A stretch of 46,943 bases of DNA from Streptomyces sp. NRRL S-337 (GCF_000720175.1 NZ_JOIX01000055.1:1-46943), one strand, 5' to 3'. Counted from the first letter of the stretch, positions 31,738 through 40,294 are shown. Translations and numbers: made by a program. The notes: generated by a model not told the origin, from the sequence alone.

Positions 31738-32607
31738 ATGACAGCGGTCTTCGCCCTGGCCACCAGCCTCCTCTGGGGGCTCGCCGACTTCGGGGGCGGA
31801 CTGCTCACCCGACGATTCCAGGCGCTGACCGTGGTGGTCGTCTCGCAAACCCTCGCCGCCGTGGTCCTGGGCGCCATCGTGGTGGCGACCGGCGGCTGGC
31901 GGGAGGCCGGTCCGCAGCTGTGGTTCGCCGTCGGGGCGGGCGTCGTGGGCCCGGCCGCGATGCTCTGCTTCTACCGCGCCCTGGCGCTCGGGCCGATGGG
32001 CGTGGTCTCCCCGCTCGCCGCGCTCGGCACCGTGCTCGTACCGCTCGGCGTGGGCATCGTGGCGGGCGAACGGCCCGGGCTGCTGCAGGGCGCCGGCATG
32101 GTCGTGGCGGTCGTCGGGGTGCTGCTGGCCGGCGGCCCGAAGATCGGCGGCGCGTCCATCGCCCGCCAGACGATCGTGCTGACGCTGGTCTCGGCGCTCG
32201 GCTTCGGCGCGGTGATGGCGCTGATCTCGGAGGCGTCCACGACCCTGACCGGCCTGTTCCTCGCGCTCTTCGTCCAGCGGGTGTGCAATGTCGCGGTCGG
32301 CGGGGCCGCCCTGTACGCGGCGGTGCGGCGCGGCACCCCGGCGCTGCCCGAGGGCGGGTTCGCGGCCCTGAAGGGTTCGCTGCCGATGCTCGCCTTCGTG
32401 GGCATCGCGGACGTCGCCGCGAACGGCACGTACTCCCTCGCCGCCCAGCACGGCCCGGTCACCATGGCCGCGGTGCTGGCCTCCCTCTACCCCGTCGTCA
32501 CCACGCTCGCCGCGCTCGGCGTCCTCAAGGAGCGGATGCGGGCCATACAGACGGCCGGCGCCTCCCTGGCGCTGGTCGGCACGGTCCTGCTCGCCTCCGG
32601 CGGCTGA
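31738..32607 (+). CDS. EamA/DMT-superfamily transporter
   Basis: This 289-aa protein has ten predicted membrane helices formed by two EamA repeats. The first begins TAVFALATSLLWGLADFGGGLLTR. The second begins TIVLTLVSALGFGAVMALISEAS and ends MAAVLASLYPVVTTLAALGVLKERMRAIQTAGASLALVGTVLL, the typical EamA end. Family members export amino acids or metabolites. ATG 31738 is preferred, with GAGG 8 nt upstream, over an in-frame start at 31663 that lies within the AT-rich spacer. Divergence from the XRE-cupin gene suggests local control. Confidence 0.9.
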   Translation: MTAVFALATSLLWGLADFGGGLLTRRFQALTVVVVSQTLAAVVLGAIVVATGGWREAGPQLWFAVGAGVVGPAAMLCFYRALALGPMGVVSPLAALGTVLVPLGVGIVAGERPGLLQGAGMVVAVVGVLLAGGPKIGGASIARQTIVLTLVSALGFGAVMALISEASTTLTGLFLALFVQRVCNVAVGGAALYAAVRRGTPALPEGGFAALKGSLPMLAFVGIADVAANGTYSLAAQHGPVTMAAVLASLYPVVTTLAALGVLKERMRAIQTAGASLALVGTVLLASGG

Positions 32608-32628
32608 CGACCCGTCGGGCCGCGGCCG

Positions 32629-33399
32629 CTACGCCTCCCCGGCGGGCGTCGCGGCCTCCTCCGCCGCCCACTCCCCCAGCGCAAGCAGCTGCTCCGGTGT
32701 GACGCCCTCCGGGATCGGCACCGGCGTCGGGGTGCGCAGCGGCGGCTGCCAGCCCGTCGCCGGGTCCCAGCGGCGGACGACCTTGGCGGGCGCGCCGGCG
32801 ACCACCGCGTGGTCGGGAACCTCCCCGCGCACCACGGCACCGGCCGCGACCACCACGTTCCGGCCCAGCCGGGCGCCGGGCAGGATGACGGCACCGGTGC
32901 CGATCCAGCTGCCGGGGCCGATGCTGACCGGGTCGGTGCGCGGCCACTGCTTGCCGACCGGCACCTCGGGGTCGTCGTAACTGTGGTTGGTGGTGGTGAC
33001 GTACACACCGGGGCCGAAGAAGCAGTCGTCGCCGATCGTCAGGCGGACATCGGCGATCACATGGCTGCCGCGGCCGAGGACCACGCCGTTCCCCAGTGTG
33101 AGGATCGGCTCCGGGCCGAGGTCGAGGTCCGGCATCATGCCCGCCGTGAGCGTCACGTCCTGGGCGATGATGCAGTGGTCGCCGATCTCGATCCAGGGGT
33201 CGCCGAAGACGGTGCCCTGCGGGAACGCGAGCCGGGTGCCGGTGCCGATCCGGCGGAAGCGGTACGGTCCCGGCCGCCCGGCCGTGACGGCCGCGGCCTC
33301 CCGCACCCAGCGCGCGCCGCGGTGGACGGCGCGCGACACGGCCCGGCGCCGCCAGGCCGCCAAGGACGAGAACACGTTCTGGTTTATCGGCACCCGCAC
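32629..33399 (-). CDS. Left-handed beta-helix acyltransferase (hexapeptide-repeat, CAT/LacA-like)
   Basis: This 256-aa protein has an N-terminal basic helical region. The remainder is a hexapeptide-repeat helix: IEIGDHCIIAQDVTLTAG, LTLGNGVVLGRGSHVIADVRLTIGDDCFFGPGVYVTTTNHSYDDP, then SIGPGSWIGTGAVILPGARLGRNVVVAAGAVVRGEVPDHAVVAGAPAKVVRRWD. The TTTNHSYDDP loop has the catalytic His of LacA/Maa-type O-acetyltransferases. The acceptor is probably a sugar or cell-envelope glycan. The likely start is GTG 33399 (VRVPINQN); GTG 33393 is an alternative. It is divergent from the carbonic anhydrase-like gene, which has the same fold. Confidence 0.85.
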   Translation of the reverse strand: MRVPINQNVFSSLAAWRRRAVSRAVHRGARWVREAAAVTAGRPGPYRFRRIGTGTRLAFPQGTVFGDPWIEIGDHCIIAQDVTLTAGMMPDLDLGPEPILTLGNGVVLGRGSHVIADVRLTIGDDCFFGPGVYVTTTNHSYDDPEVPVGKQWPRTDPVSIGPGSWIGTGAVILPGARLGRNVVVAAGAVVRGEVPDHAVVAGAPAKVVRRWDPATGWQPPLRTPTPVPIPEGVTPEQLLALGEWAAEEAATPAGEA

Positions 33400-33535
33400 A
33401 CCGTACTCAGCCTGCGGGCGCCGGACCGCGCGCCGGGCTGTGATCTTCGCCCCACCGGCCGACGGCCCGGCCCGCCGGCCCGTGGGTCGTCTACGGTGCT
33501 GGAGGCGCGGCGCACAATCGGCGAGGAGATCCAAG

Positions 33536-34069
33536 ATGGCGGAACGGGCGTTGATTTCACCGGTGGGCGGCAAGGAGCCGAAGGTAGATCCGACGGCGTT
33601 CACCGCCCCGACGTCCGTGGTGCTCGGCGAGGTCACCCTGGCCGCGGGCGCGAGCGTCTGGTACCACGCGGTGCTGCGGGCCGACTGCGGCCCGATCGTG
33701 CTGGGGACCGACAGCAACATCCAGGACAACTGCACGGTCCACGTCGACCCGGGCTTCCCGGTGACCGTCGGCGACCGGGTCTCGGTCGGCCACAACGCGG
33801 TGCTGCACGGCTGCACCGTCGAGGACGACGTCCTCATCGGCATGGGCGCCACGGTCCTGAACGGCGCCCACATCGGCGCCGGCTCCCTGGTCGCCGCCCA
33901 GGCCTTGGTCCCGCAGGGCATGCAGGTGCCCCCCGGCTCCCTCGTCGCCGGCGTACCGGCGAAGGTCAAGCGGGAACTGACCGCCGAGGAGCGCGAGATG
34001 ATCCGGGTCAATGCGGCCATGTACCTGGAACTGGCGGCCGGGCACCGGGAAGCGATGACGGCGGACTGA
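33536..34069 (+). CDS. Gamma-class carbonic anhydrase-like protein
   Basis: This 177-aa protein is a left-handed beta-helix of the gamma carbonic anhydrase type. Motifs are VWYHAVLRADCGPIVLGTDSNIQDNCTVHVD, VGDRVSVGHNAVLHGCTVEDDVLIGMGATVLNGAHIGAGSLVAAQALVPQGMQVP and GVPAKVKRELT. The three metal-binding His residues are present: one in TVHVD, and two in VGHNAVLHG. The protein therefore may be active or may serve as a scaffold, as in many actinobacteria. ATG 33536 has GAGGAG 7 nt upstream. It is a single gene facing the crotonase gene. Confidence 0.9.
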   Translation: MAERALISPVGGKEPKVDPTAFTAPTSVVLGEVTLAAGASVWYHAVLRADCGPIVLGTDSNIQDNCTVHVDPGFPVTVGDRVSVGHNAVLHGCTVEDDVLIGMGATVLNGAHIGAGSLVAAQALVPQGMQVPPGSLVAGVPAKVKRELTAEEREMIRVNAAMYLELAAGHREAMTAD

Positions 34070-34173
34070 GGCGCGCCGGGGCGGGAGCCGCGGGGCGGGC
34101 GTGGGGACCGCGCCGCGGCCGGGGGCGTCGCGGAGGGGCTCGTGGAGGGCCCCGTCGACGCCGCGGAGGAACC

Positions 34174-34938
34174 TCAGCGACGTCCGACGGAGGCGGCGAC
34201 GGTGAGCGCAGACGACAGCAGCTCGGCGTCGAAGAGGGAGGCGTCCGCGAGGCGGTGGGCGCCCGCGTACCCGTTCATCATGAGCTTGGCGGTCCGCAGG
34301 GCCGCGGGGGACCGGCGGATCAGCGGCTTGGTCCAGCGCGTGACGGTGCTGTCGAGCTGATCCTCGGGGACGACCTTGTGGAGGAGGGAGAGCTCCTGCG
34401 CGGTGACGGCGTCGAAATTGTCGGCCGTCAGTATCAGCTCGCGCACCCTGGCGGCGCCTCCCTCGCTCAGCAGCCGCGGCATGATGCCACCCCAGGCGGG
34501 CGGCACGCCCAGACCCAGCTCCGGCAGCCGGAAGCGGCAGTTGTCCGCGCCGACCCGCAAGTCGCAGAAGACGGCGAGGCCCACACCGGCCCCGACCACG
34601 CCGCCGTGCAGCCGCGCGATGGTCACGACATCGGTGGTCGCGAGGGCGTCACACACCCGGCGGGCCTTGTTGGCGAGCGCCCGCAGCTCCACACCACTGG
34701 GGTCGGCCGCGAGCAGGGCGGGGAATTCCGCGCGGTCGCCGCCCAGGCAGAAGTCGTCGCCCGCGCCGGAGAGGACCAGCACCCTGATGCCGGTCTCGTC
34801 GTCCAGGGCCCCCAGGACCGCGAGCAGCTCGTCGAGGATCGGTCCGGAAATGGCGTTGCCGGTCTCCGGGCAGTTCAACTGCACCCGGAGGACGGGCCCT
34901 TCCTGGGACACGAGGAGGGACTTGAAGTCGTGCATCAT
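34174..34938 (-). CDS. Enoyl-CoA hydratase/isomerase (crotonase fold)
   Basis: This 254-aa protein has the crotonase core. Oxyanion-hole segments are SGAGDDFCLGGDRAEFP and ARLHGGVVGAGVGLAVFCDLRVGADNCRFRLPELGLGVPPAWGGIMPRLL. In the second, the Glu of PELGLG is in the catalytic Glu position of hydratases. FDAVTAQELSLLHKVVPEDQL is the usual helix. It would act on an acyl-CoA, but the substrate is unknown. The start at ATG 34938 follows AAGGAA; an ATG immediately behind is also possible. It is the last gene of the conservon cluster, 55 nt after the second P450, which suggests that it works on the same product or pathway. Confidence 0.85.
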   Translation of the reverse strand: MMHDFKSLLVSQEGPVLRVQLNCPETGNAISGPILDELLAVLGALDDETGIRVLVLSGAGDDFCLGGDRAEFPALLAADPSGVELRALANKARRVCDALATTDVVTIARLHGGVVGAGVGLAVFCDLRVGADNCRFRLPELGLGVPPAWGGIMPRLLSEGGAARVRELILTADNFDAVTAQELSLLHKVVPEDQLDSTVTRWTKPLIRRSPAALRTAKLMMNGYAGAHRLADASLFDAELLSSALTVAASVGRR

Positions 34939-34993
34939 GGCGGTTCCTTGTTCGTTGTTCCACGCTTCGTGGGAGCCCGGTCCACCGGGCGAC

Positions 34994-36313
34994 TCAGGCA
35001 CGGGCGACCGGAAGTGTGATCAGGCGGCGGAAGGCCACCCGGGACGCCCAGACGGGCGCACCCGCGAGCCGCAGCCCGGGGAGGCGCTGGAGCAACGCGG
35101 TGAGCAGGCACTCCGCCTCCATACGGGCGAGGGCGTTGCCGAGGCAGAAGTGGATGCCGCCGCCGAAGCTGAGGTGGGGGGACCGCCGGCGGATGTCGAA
35201 GAGTTCGGGGTCCGCGTACTGACGCGGATCGTGGTGGGCGGCGCCGACCATGAGCTGCACCATCTCGTTCTCGCGGATGGTGACCCCGGCGAGCACGGTG
35301 TCCTCCGGGGCGACCCGGCTGATCATGTGTATCGGGGCGTCGTAGCGGAGGACCTCGTCGATGGCGCCCGGTATGTGCTCGGGACGGGTGCGCAGCCAGT
35401 CCCGTTGGCGCGGGTGCTCCAGGAGCAGGCGGACCGCCCCGGAGAGTACGTGGGCGGTGGTCTCCAGTGCCGCCAGCACCATGAACAGCACCAGGTGGAA
35501 AACGGCCTCGTCGGCGGCCGCCCGGTCGCATTCGAGGTCGTCCCAGACGGCGAGCCAGGACGAGACCGGGTCCGTCCCGGGGTTCCTCCTGCGTTCCCGG
35601 ACCAGCGTGGTGAAATACTCCCGCAATTGACCGGTGGCCCGGTCGGAAAGCGCGAGCTGACTCCGGGTCGGGAACAACTCCTGGGTGAATACCTGGTCGT
35701 GGGTGAGAGACCTCAGCAACGGGTAATCGGCCGACGGGAGTTGCAGCCATTCACCGATCGTTATCACCGGCAATTCGTCGCTGACCAGGGCGCAGAAATC
35801 GGCTGTGCCGACGGCGAGTTCTTCGTCCAGTCGGTCGAGCAGCCGATTCACCGTACGCTCGATGGAACTCTTCATCGCCGCAAGGGAATGGCGGTCGAAA
35901 ACGTTTCCCACCGACCGCCGCATCCGGGTGTGGTCCGGCGGGTTGAGCATGGGCAGGGTGCCGCCCATCTGGCGTGATGCGGGTGCCTTCCAGCGCGCCG
36001 CATCGACCTGGCGAGCCCGCCAGCCGCTGTCCGGCACCCGCCACGATCTGCTGCGCAAGACCTGGTGGCACAGAGCGTAAGAAGTCGCCAGGTGCCCGCC
36101 CCAAGGCGCCGGGACGATATCTCCCATTTCCCTGAGCTTCACATACCAGGGCAAGGGATTTGCCTGACCATCGCCCGTACGCAGACGGGAGAAGAGCGAA
36201 ACCACGCTGCGCCGGTCAACAGGGGCAGTGGCCAGAGCGGGCTCCACAGCGACACCTTCTTCCAGAAGATCACACAGTAAACGCCAACGCTGCATACCCC
36301 CGAGATTGAACAT
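34994..36313 (-). CDS. Cytochrome P450, CYP154-like
   Basis: This protein of about 439 aa has a complete P450 set. The I-helix contains AALETT (281-286) with the Glu-Thr pair, the K-helix EVLR (320-323) has ExxR, and the haem loop FGGGIHFCLG (383-392) carries Cys390. It is soluble, with no membrane anchor. Electrons must come from ferredoxin and reductase encoded elsewhere. Its place directly behind a degenerate CYP157-like gene in a conservon is the classical Streptomyces arrangement and underlies the CYP154 assignment, which a tree would have to confirm. The start is uncertain: ATG 36313 or ATG 36295, neither with a clear ribosome-binding site. The typical N-terminus near NPLPWYVKLREMGDIV begins 50 residues later. 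Confidence 0.88.
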   Translation of the reverse strand: MFNLGGMQRWRLLCDLLEEGVAVEPALATAPVDRRSVVSLFSRLRTGDGQANPLPWYVKLREMGDIVPAPWGGHLATSYALCHQVLRSRSWRVPDSGWRARQVDAARWKAPASRQMGGTLPMLNPPDHTRMRRSVGNVFDRHSLAAMKSSIERTVNRLLDRLDEELAVGTADFCALVSDELPVITIGEWLQLPSADYPLLRSLTHDQVFTQELFPTRSQLALSDRATGQLREYFTTLVRERRRNPGTDPVSSWLAVWDDLECDRAAADEAVFHLVLFMVLAALETTAHVLSGAVRLLLEHPRQRDWLRTRPEHIPGAIDEVLRYDAPIHMISRVAPEDTVLAGVTIRENEMVQLMVGAAHHDPRQYADPELFDIRRRSPHLSFGGGIHFCLGNALARMEAECLLTALLQRLPGLRLAGAPVWASRVAFRRLITLPVARA

Positions 36314-36349
36314 TCATGCGGTCAACGAACGTTCACACTGTCATCAACG

Positions 36350-37717
36350 TCACACACGCCACCAGTTGAGAAACCCGCTCCACCAGCTTCCCTTCTGCGA
36401 CCTGCCCTTGGGCTGCTGGGCCGGCTGGTCGCCCGGACGGGGGCCGCTGCCGCCGCCCGGCGTCGCCTCACCGCGTGCGTGGCGCACCGGCGTGAAGCGG
36501 GCGGGCAGCGCGATGAGAGCGCGGTGGAACGGGCCGGGACGCCATGTCAGGGTGTCCGCCGGTACGCCCAACTCGACGTCGGGCAGCGTGTTCAGCAGCT
36601 TCTCGATGGCCCTGATGGAGATGAGCAGTGCCGGGTCCTTGGCAGGACAGGCATGCGTTCCGGCACCCCAGGCCAGGTGGGCCCGCTTGCTGAACGTCTG
36701 CCGCGAGGCGGACAGGCTCGGGTCCGCGTTGGCCGCCGCGAAGCTGATCAGTACCGGCGTGCCGGCCGCCAGCTTGATGCCGGAGACCTCCACGTCGTGG
36801 ACCGGGTAGTGGGTGGCGTAGTTGGCGATCGGCGGGCTGTTCCACAGCACCTCGTTGATGGCGTCCTCGACCAGGACGCCGGCGCCCTGCTGGCCGTCGG
36901 CGAACTGCTCGTCGGACAGCAGCAGGCGCAGCGCGTTGCCGATGATGTTCTGCACCGGCTCGGTGCCCGCCCCGATGAGGAGGGCCAGCTGGTGGACCAT
37001 CTCCTCGTCCGACAGCTGCGACGGGTGCTGCATCAGCCACGAGGTGATGTCCTCACCGGGGCTGGTGCGCTTCAGCGTGACCAGCTCGAAGAGCGCCCCT
37101 GCCATGGCCTCGTTGGCCCGCTCCACATCGACGCCGTCGAAGAGGTTGGAGATGGCGCTGATCAGCCGGTCGCCGAGCTCCGCGGGGCAGCCGAACAGGT
37201 CGTTGAAGACCAGCAGGGGCAGCACCTGGGCGTAGTCGCTGATCAGGTCGGCCTTGCCGCGGAAGCCGAACTGGTCGATCAGGTAGGCGGCGACCCGGTC
37301 GACGTGCCGGCTCACCCGGTGCATGTCCAGGCGCGCGAAGCTGTCCGTCACGGCCTGGCGCAGCTTCAGATGGTCGGCACCGTCGGAGAACATGCAGTTC
37401 GGCCGGAACATCATCATCGGGAGCACCGGGCTGTCCAGCGGTACCCGGCCCTCGTTCAGGGCGCGCCAGCGGCGGGAGTCGCGGGCGAAGATGTCCGGGT
37501 TCTGGAGCACGTGGAGCGCGGTGGCGTAGTCGGTGACGAGTTCCGCCTCCACCCCGGGAGCCAGCTCGACGGGGGCGACGGGACCGTGCTCCCGGAGACG
37601 CTCGTAGAAACCGTGCGGGTCCGCGGCGAATTCCGGGCCGTACAGGGAGGTTCTCATGCCGTCGGCACGGGCCGGGCAACCCGGCGGCGGAGTCTCGAAT
37701 TCCGAATGAGAATGCAT
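36350..37717 (-). CDS. Degenerate cytochrome P450, CYP157-like (no ExxR)
   Basis: This 455-aa P450-fold protein retains the haem loop WGAGTHACPA with Cys357. The K-helix reads EVLW (289-292) instead of ExxR. The I-helix reads AGTEPV (250-255), with Pro where the oxygen-activating Thr normally is. Loss of ExxR is the hallmark of the Streptomyces CYP157 family, which sits in conservons next to CYP154. It may bind haem weakly or act as a partner or regulator rather than as a monooxygenase. ATG 37717 is preferred, since AGGAG lies about 8 nt upstream inside the end of cvnD; ATG 37759 is in frame but lacks one. The C-terminus is Gly/Pro/Gln-rich. Confidence 0.88.
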   Translation of the reverse strand: MHSHSEFETPPPGCPARADGMRTSLYGPEFAADPHGFYERLREHGPVAPVELAPGVEAELVTDYATALHVLQNPDIFARDSRRWRALNEGRVPLDSPVLPMMMFRPNCMFSDGADHLKLRQAVTDSFARLDMHRVSRHVDRVAAYLIDQFGFRGKADLISDYAQVLPLLVFNDLFGCPAELGDRLISAISNLFDGVDVERANEAMAGALFELVTLKRTSPGEDITSWLMQHPSQLSDEEMVHQLALLIGAGTEPVQNIIGNALRLLLSDEQFADGQQGAGVLVEDAINEVLWNSPPIANYATHYPVHDVEVSGIKLAAGTPVLISFAAANADPSLSASRQTFSKRAHLAWGAGTHACPAKDPALLISIRAIEKLLNTLPDVELGVPADTLTWRPGPFHRALIALPARFTPVRHARGEATPGGGSGPRPGDQPAQQPKGRSQKGSWWSGFLNWWRV

Positions 37718-37727
37718 GCCTGAACTC

Positions 37728-38318
37728 CTAGTTGAGGCGGGACTGGAGATAGCGGACAAGCGCGATCAGGGAATCTGCCGAGGAACGCTGGTCCCGCGCG
37801 TCACAGTGGACAACGGGCGTCTCAGGAAGCAGGTCCAGCGCCTCGCGGATCTCGTCGACCGAATGCGCGGGGGTCCCGTCGAAGCGGTTCACGGCGATGG
37901 CGTACGGGATTCCGTAGTGTTCCACCAGGTCCATGACAGGGAAGGACTCCTCAAGACGCTGGGGGTCCACCAGGACCAGCGCCCCGAGCGCCCCGCGCGT
38001 CATGTCTTCCCACACCTGAACGAAGCGCTGCTGCCCGGGCGTTCCGAACAGATACAGGACCAGCTGGTCGCTGAGGGTGAGCCGGCCGAAGTCCATGGCG
38101 ACGGTCGTGGTGGTCTTGCCGGGCGCGCCCTTCGGATCGTCAATTCCCTGACCGGCCTGGGTCATTACCTCTTCGGTACGCAGCGGAGGAATCTCCGACA
38201 TCGTCCCGATGAACGTCGTTTTCCCCACGGCGAAGTGCCCTACCACCAGGATCTTCGCCGCGGTCTGCACCGAATTGCGCAAGTACACGCCGTCATCCAA
38301 AGCGGGCCTGGAGCCCAT
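37728..38318 (-). CDS. cvnD: Conservon GTP-binding protein CvnD
   Basis: This 196-aa Ras-like GTPase has G1 GHFAVGKT, G3 GTPGQQRF and G4 NRFD in the right order. In conservons it is the G-protein-like member: it binds the CvnA-CvnB-CvnC complex at the membrane and signals in a way compared with eukaryotic GPCR systems. GTPases of this group lack the typical Gln after DxxG but have GTPGQ. The start is ATG 38318, with GAGGAGG 6 nt upstream, and it overlaps the end of cvnC by 26 nt. A shorter GTG start at 38288 is possible but has no such site. The CYP157-like gene follows after 10 nt. Confidence 0.93.
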   Translation of the reverse strand: MGSRPALDDGVYLRNSVQTAAKILVVGHFAVGKTTFIGTMSEIPPLRTEEVMTQAGQGIDDPKGAPGKTTTTVAMDFGRLTLSDQLVLYLFGTPGQQRFVQVWEDMTRGALGALVLVDPQRLEESFPVMDLVEHYGIPYAIAVNRFDGTPAHSVDEIREALDLLPETPVVHCDARDQRSSADSLIALVRYLQSRLN

Positions 38319-38673
38319 GCAGCACCTCCTCAAGAATTTTCCGGTCGACAAGCTGGGCACTGGGTACGGGCGCCCGGGAACAGAGGTGGCCCTCGTGTAC
38401 GAGGTCGGACACCAGAATCTTGACGACGCCCATCGGGAGCCGGGTGTGCCCGGCAATTTCGGCGATGGACAGGAAACCGCCCGAACAGAGGTCGAGTACG
38501 CTGAGCCGCTCCGGGTCGAGCGGCCTGGTGCGGGGCGGTTCCGGGTGCACGGTGACCAGAGTGATCAGCGAGAACTCCTGATCATCAAGGAGATCACGGC
38601 CGTTGGTGATGACGTACGGCCGTACTAATTCAGCTGCTTCCTGTTCCAGCTCCGGCTCGTCATCGGTCGTCAT
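38293..38673 (-). CDS. cvnC: Conservon DUF742 protein CvnC
   Basis: This 126-aa protein matches DUF742. ELVRPYVITNGR is the N-terminal signature, HPEPPRTRPLDPERLSVLDLCSGGFLSIAEIAGHTRLPMGVVKILVSDLVHEGHL is a winged-helix-like middle, and the C-terminus is helical. In conservons it bridges the histidine-kinase-like protein and the GTPase. Its HTH-like segment is not known to bind DNA. It overlaps cvnB by 4 nt (ATGA) and cvnD by 26 nt, so the four genes are translationally coupled. Confidence 0.93.
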   Translation of the reverse strand: MTTDDEPELEQEAAELVRPYVITNGRDLLDDQEFSLITLVTVHPEPPRTRPLDPERLSVLDLCSGGFLSIAEIAGHTRLPMGVVKILVSDLVHEGHLCSRAPVPSAQLVDRKILEEVLHGLQARFG

Positions 38674-39083
38674 GACTGGATATCGGCCCTCTCACGCGGC
38701 GGACTGGTCAGTGCCTTGCCGAGCTGGCCGACCAGCTGCTGCATGCGGAAGGTGATCTCCGCCATGTCGACGTCGGGTGATGCCGAAACCGCAAGATAGG
38801 CGCCTTCGCCGGCCGAGATCAGGAAAACCCAGCCGTGGTCGAATTCCACCAGCGTCTGACGCCATTGCGGACGGGCCGTGGGCGCGCCACCGTTGCAGAA
38901 GTCAGCGACCGTACGGCTCAGTGACTGCATTCCGCTCATGGCGGCGGCGACGGTGTCGGCGTGATCCCGGCCGACGTCCTTCGAACGGGCCATGAGAAGG
39001 CCGTCGGCGGAGACGAGAATGGCATGCTGCGCTTCGGGCAATTCCAGAGCACTGTCAAGCATCCACGACAGATCGTAGTTCAC
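38670..39083 (-). CDS. cvnB: Conservon roadblock/LC7 protein CvnB
   Basis: This 137-aa protein has the roadblock/LC7 (MglB-like) fold. Typical strands are DLSWMLDSALELPEAQHAILVSADGLLMARSKDVGRDHADTVAAAMSGMQSLSRTVADF and FLISAGEGAYLAVSASPDVDMAEITFRMQQLVGQLGKAL. Roadblock dimers act as GTPase-activating or scaffolding partners of Ras-like proteins, so it is expected to contact CvnD. The start is ATG 39083, overlapping the cvnA stop by 4 nt. Confidence 0.94.
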   Translation of the reverse strand: MNYDLSWMLDSALELPEAQHAILVSADGLLMARSKDVGRDHADTVAAAMSGMQSLSRTVADFCNGGAPTARPQWRQTLVEFDHGWVFLISAGEGAYLAVSASPDVDMAEITFRMQQLVGQLGKALTSPPRERADIQS

Positions 39084-40294
39084 TGAACCTCATGCCCTTC
39101 ATTGCTTGCATTGGTGGATCGACGGCCGGATTGGGTGCCGCGCTGGAATGCACCCATCACGGATGCGGCCTTTGCGCTGTCCCGGGCCGGAGTCCGGTCA
39201 CTCTCGGCTTCGGCCGGCACGATGGATATCGCACCGCGGCGGCGGCGCTTGGGCAGCCCGCCCGCGGTGGTCTCCGGCTCCGCCGGTGCGGCGGCCGGAG
39301 CAGGCGGCGCGGCAGGGGCCGAGGGGGCCGGTCCGCGGTAGCCACGTGCGGCGATATCAGCGGCCTGACCAGGAGGATTCTCGGGCGGCAACGGGGTCGA
39401 CGCGGCCACGGCAGGGCTCTCCTCGGGCTCGTGCAGGGACGTGAGCAGATCGTCGGGGAGCAGGACGACCGCGCGCACGCCGCCGTACGGAGAAGTGGAG
39501 TCGACCGAGACACTGAAGCCGTACCGGGCGGCGAGCACACCCATGACGGTGAAACCGAACTGCGGCGGATTGCCGAGGCTGGAGACGCTCGCGGAATTCT
39601 CGCTGGACAGCAGCCGAGCGGCCCGCGCCTTCTCCTCCTCATTCATGCCGACACCGGCGTCGTCGACGACGATGCAGACACCCTTGGGCACCGGACGGAT
39701 ATTGATCTCGATGACCGTCTCGGGTGCCGAATAGCTGGTCGCATTGTCCAGCAGTTCGGCGAGCACCAGCGCCACCGGTTCCACGGCACGGCTCACGATG
39801 CCGAAATGGCTCTGCGACCGGATTTCGACGCGCGTGAAGTGACGAATACGTCCCTTCGCGCTGCGGACCACGTCGTAGAGCGAGGCGTCCTGACGGCGCC
39901 GGCCGAGCCAGCCGTCGCAGAGCACGGCGATGGACTGGGCCCGCCGCGCGAACTGCGAATTCATGTGGTCGATGTCGAGCAGATCCTGCAGGATCTTGTG
40001 CTCGCCATACGTCTCCTGCAGCTTGGAAATCGCCAGCTGCTGCTCGCTCGCCAGACCTTGCAGGGTCCGCATAGCGGCTTTCAGAGTGGTTTTGGTAGCC
40101 TCTTCGGCCCGGTCCTTCGCCTCCTCCACGGCCTCCGCGTAGTGGTCCTCAAGATTCGCGTAGTGCTGCTTGAGTTCAGCCTTCTCTTTCCTTAGCTCCG
40201 CGATCTTCATTCGTCCGCGAACAATCGCGGTTGCGGCGACAGGAGTACCAGCGACCAATGCCCACAGCGCTGGATCCTGGAAGTATGGGGTCAT
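39080..40294 (-). CDS. cvnA: Conservon sensor histidine kinase-like ATPase CvnA
   Basis: This 404-aa protein has one N-terminal membrane segment (PALWALVAGTPVAATAIV) followed by a coiled coil (KIAELRKEKAELKQHYANLEDHYAEAVEEAKDR). Then come a dimer-like helix pair and an HATPase_c domain with N box ELLDNATSYS, G1 DDAGVGM and G2 FGFTVMGVLAARYG. The extracellular sensor of longer CvnA proteins is missing, as in the short RarA-type CvnA. The C-terminal 90 residues are Pro/Ala-rich. ATG 40294 is chosen because the start gives the membrane helix directly; GTG 40321 is in frame. It heads the operon with cvnB overlapping by 4 nt. I see no strong promoter motif upstream. Confidence 0.92.
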   Translation of the reverse strand: MTPYFQDPALWALVAGTPVAATAIVRGRMKIAELRKEKAELKQHYANLEDHYAEAVEEAKDRAEEATKTTLKAAMRTLQGLASEQQLAISKLQETYGEHKILQDLLDIDHMNSQFARRAQSIAVLCDGWLGRRRQDASLYDVVRSAKGRIRHFTRVEIRSQSHFGIVSRAVEPVALVLAELLDNATSYSAPETVIEINIRPVPKGVCIVVDDAGVGMNEEEKARAARLLSSENSASVSSLGNPPQFGFTVMGVLAARYGFSVSVDSTSPYGGVRAVVLLPDDLLTSLHEPEESPAVAASTPLPPENPPGQAADIAARGYRGPAPSAPAAPPAPAAAPAEPETTAGGLPKRRRRGAISIVPAEAESDRTPARDSAKAASVMGAFQRGTQSGRRSTNASNEGHEVQ

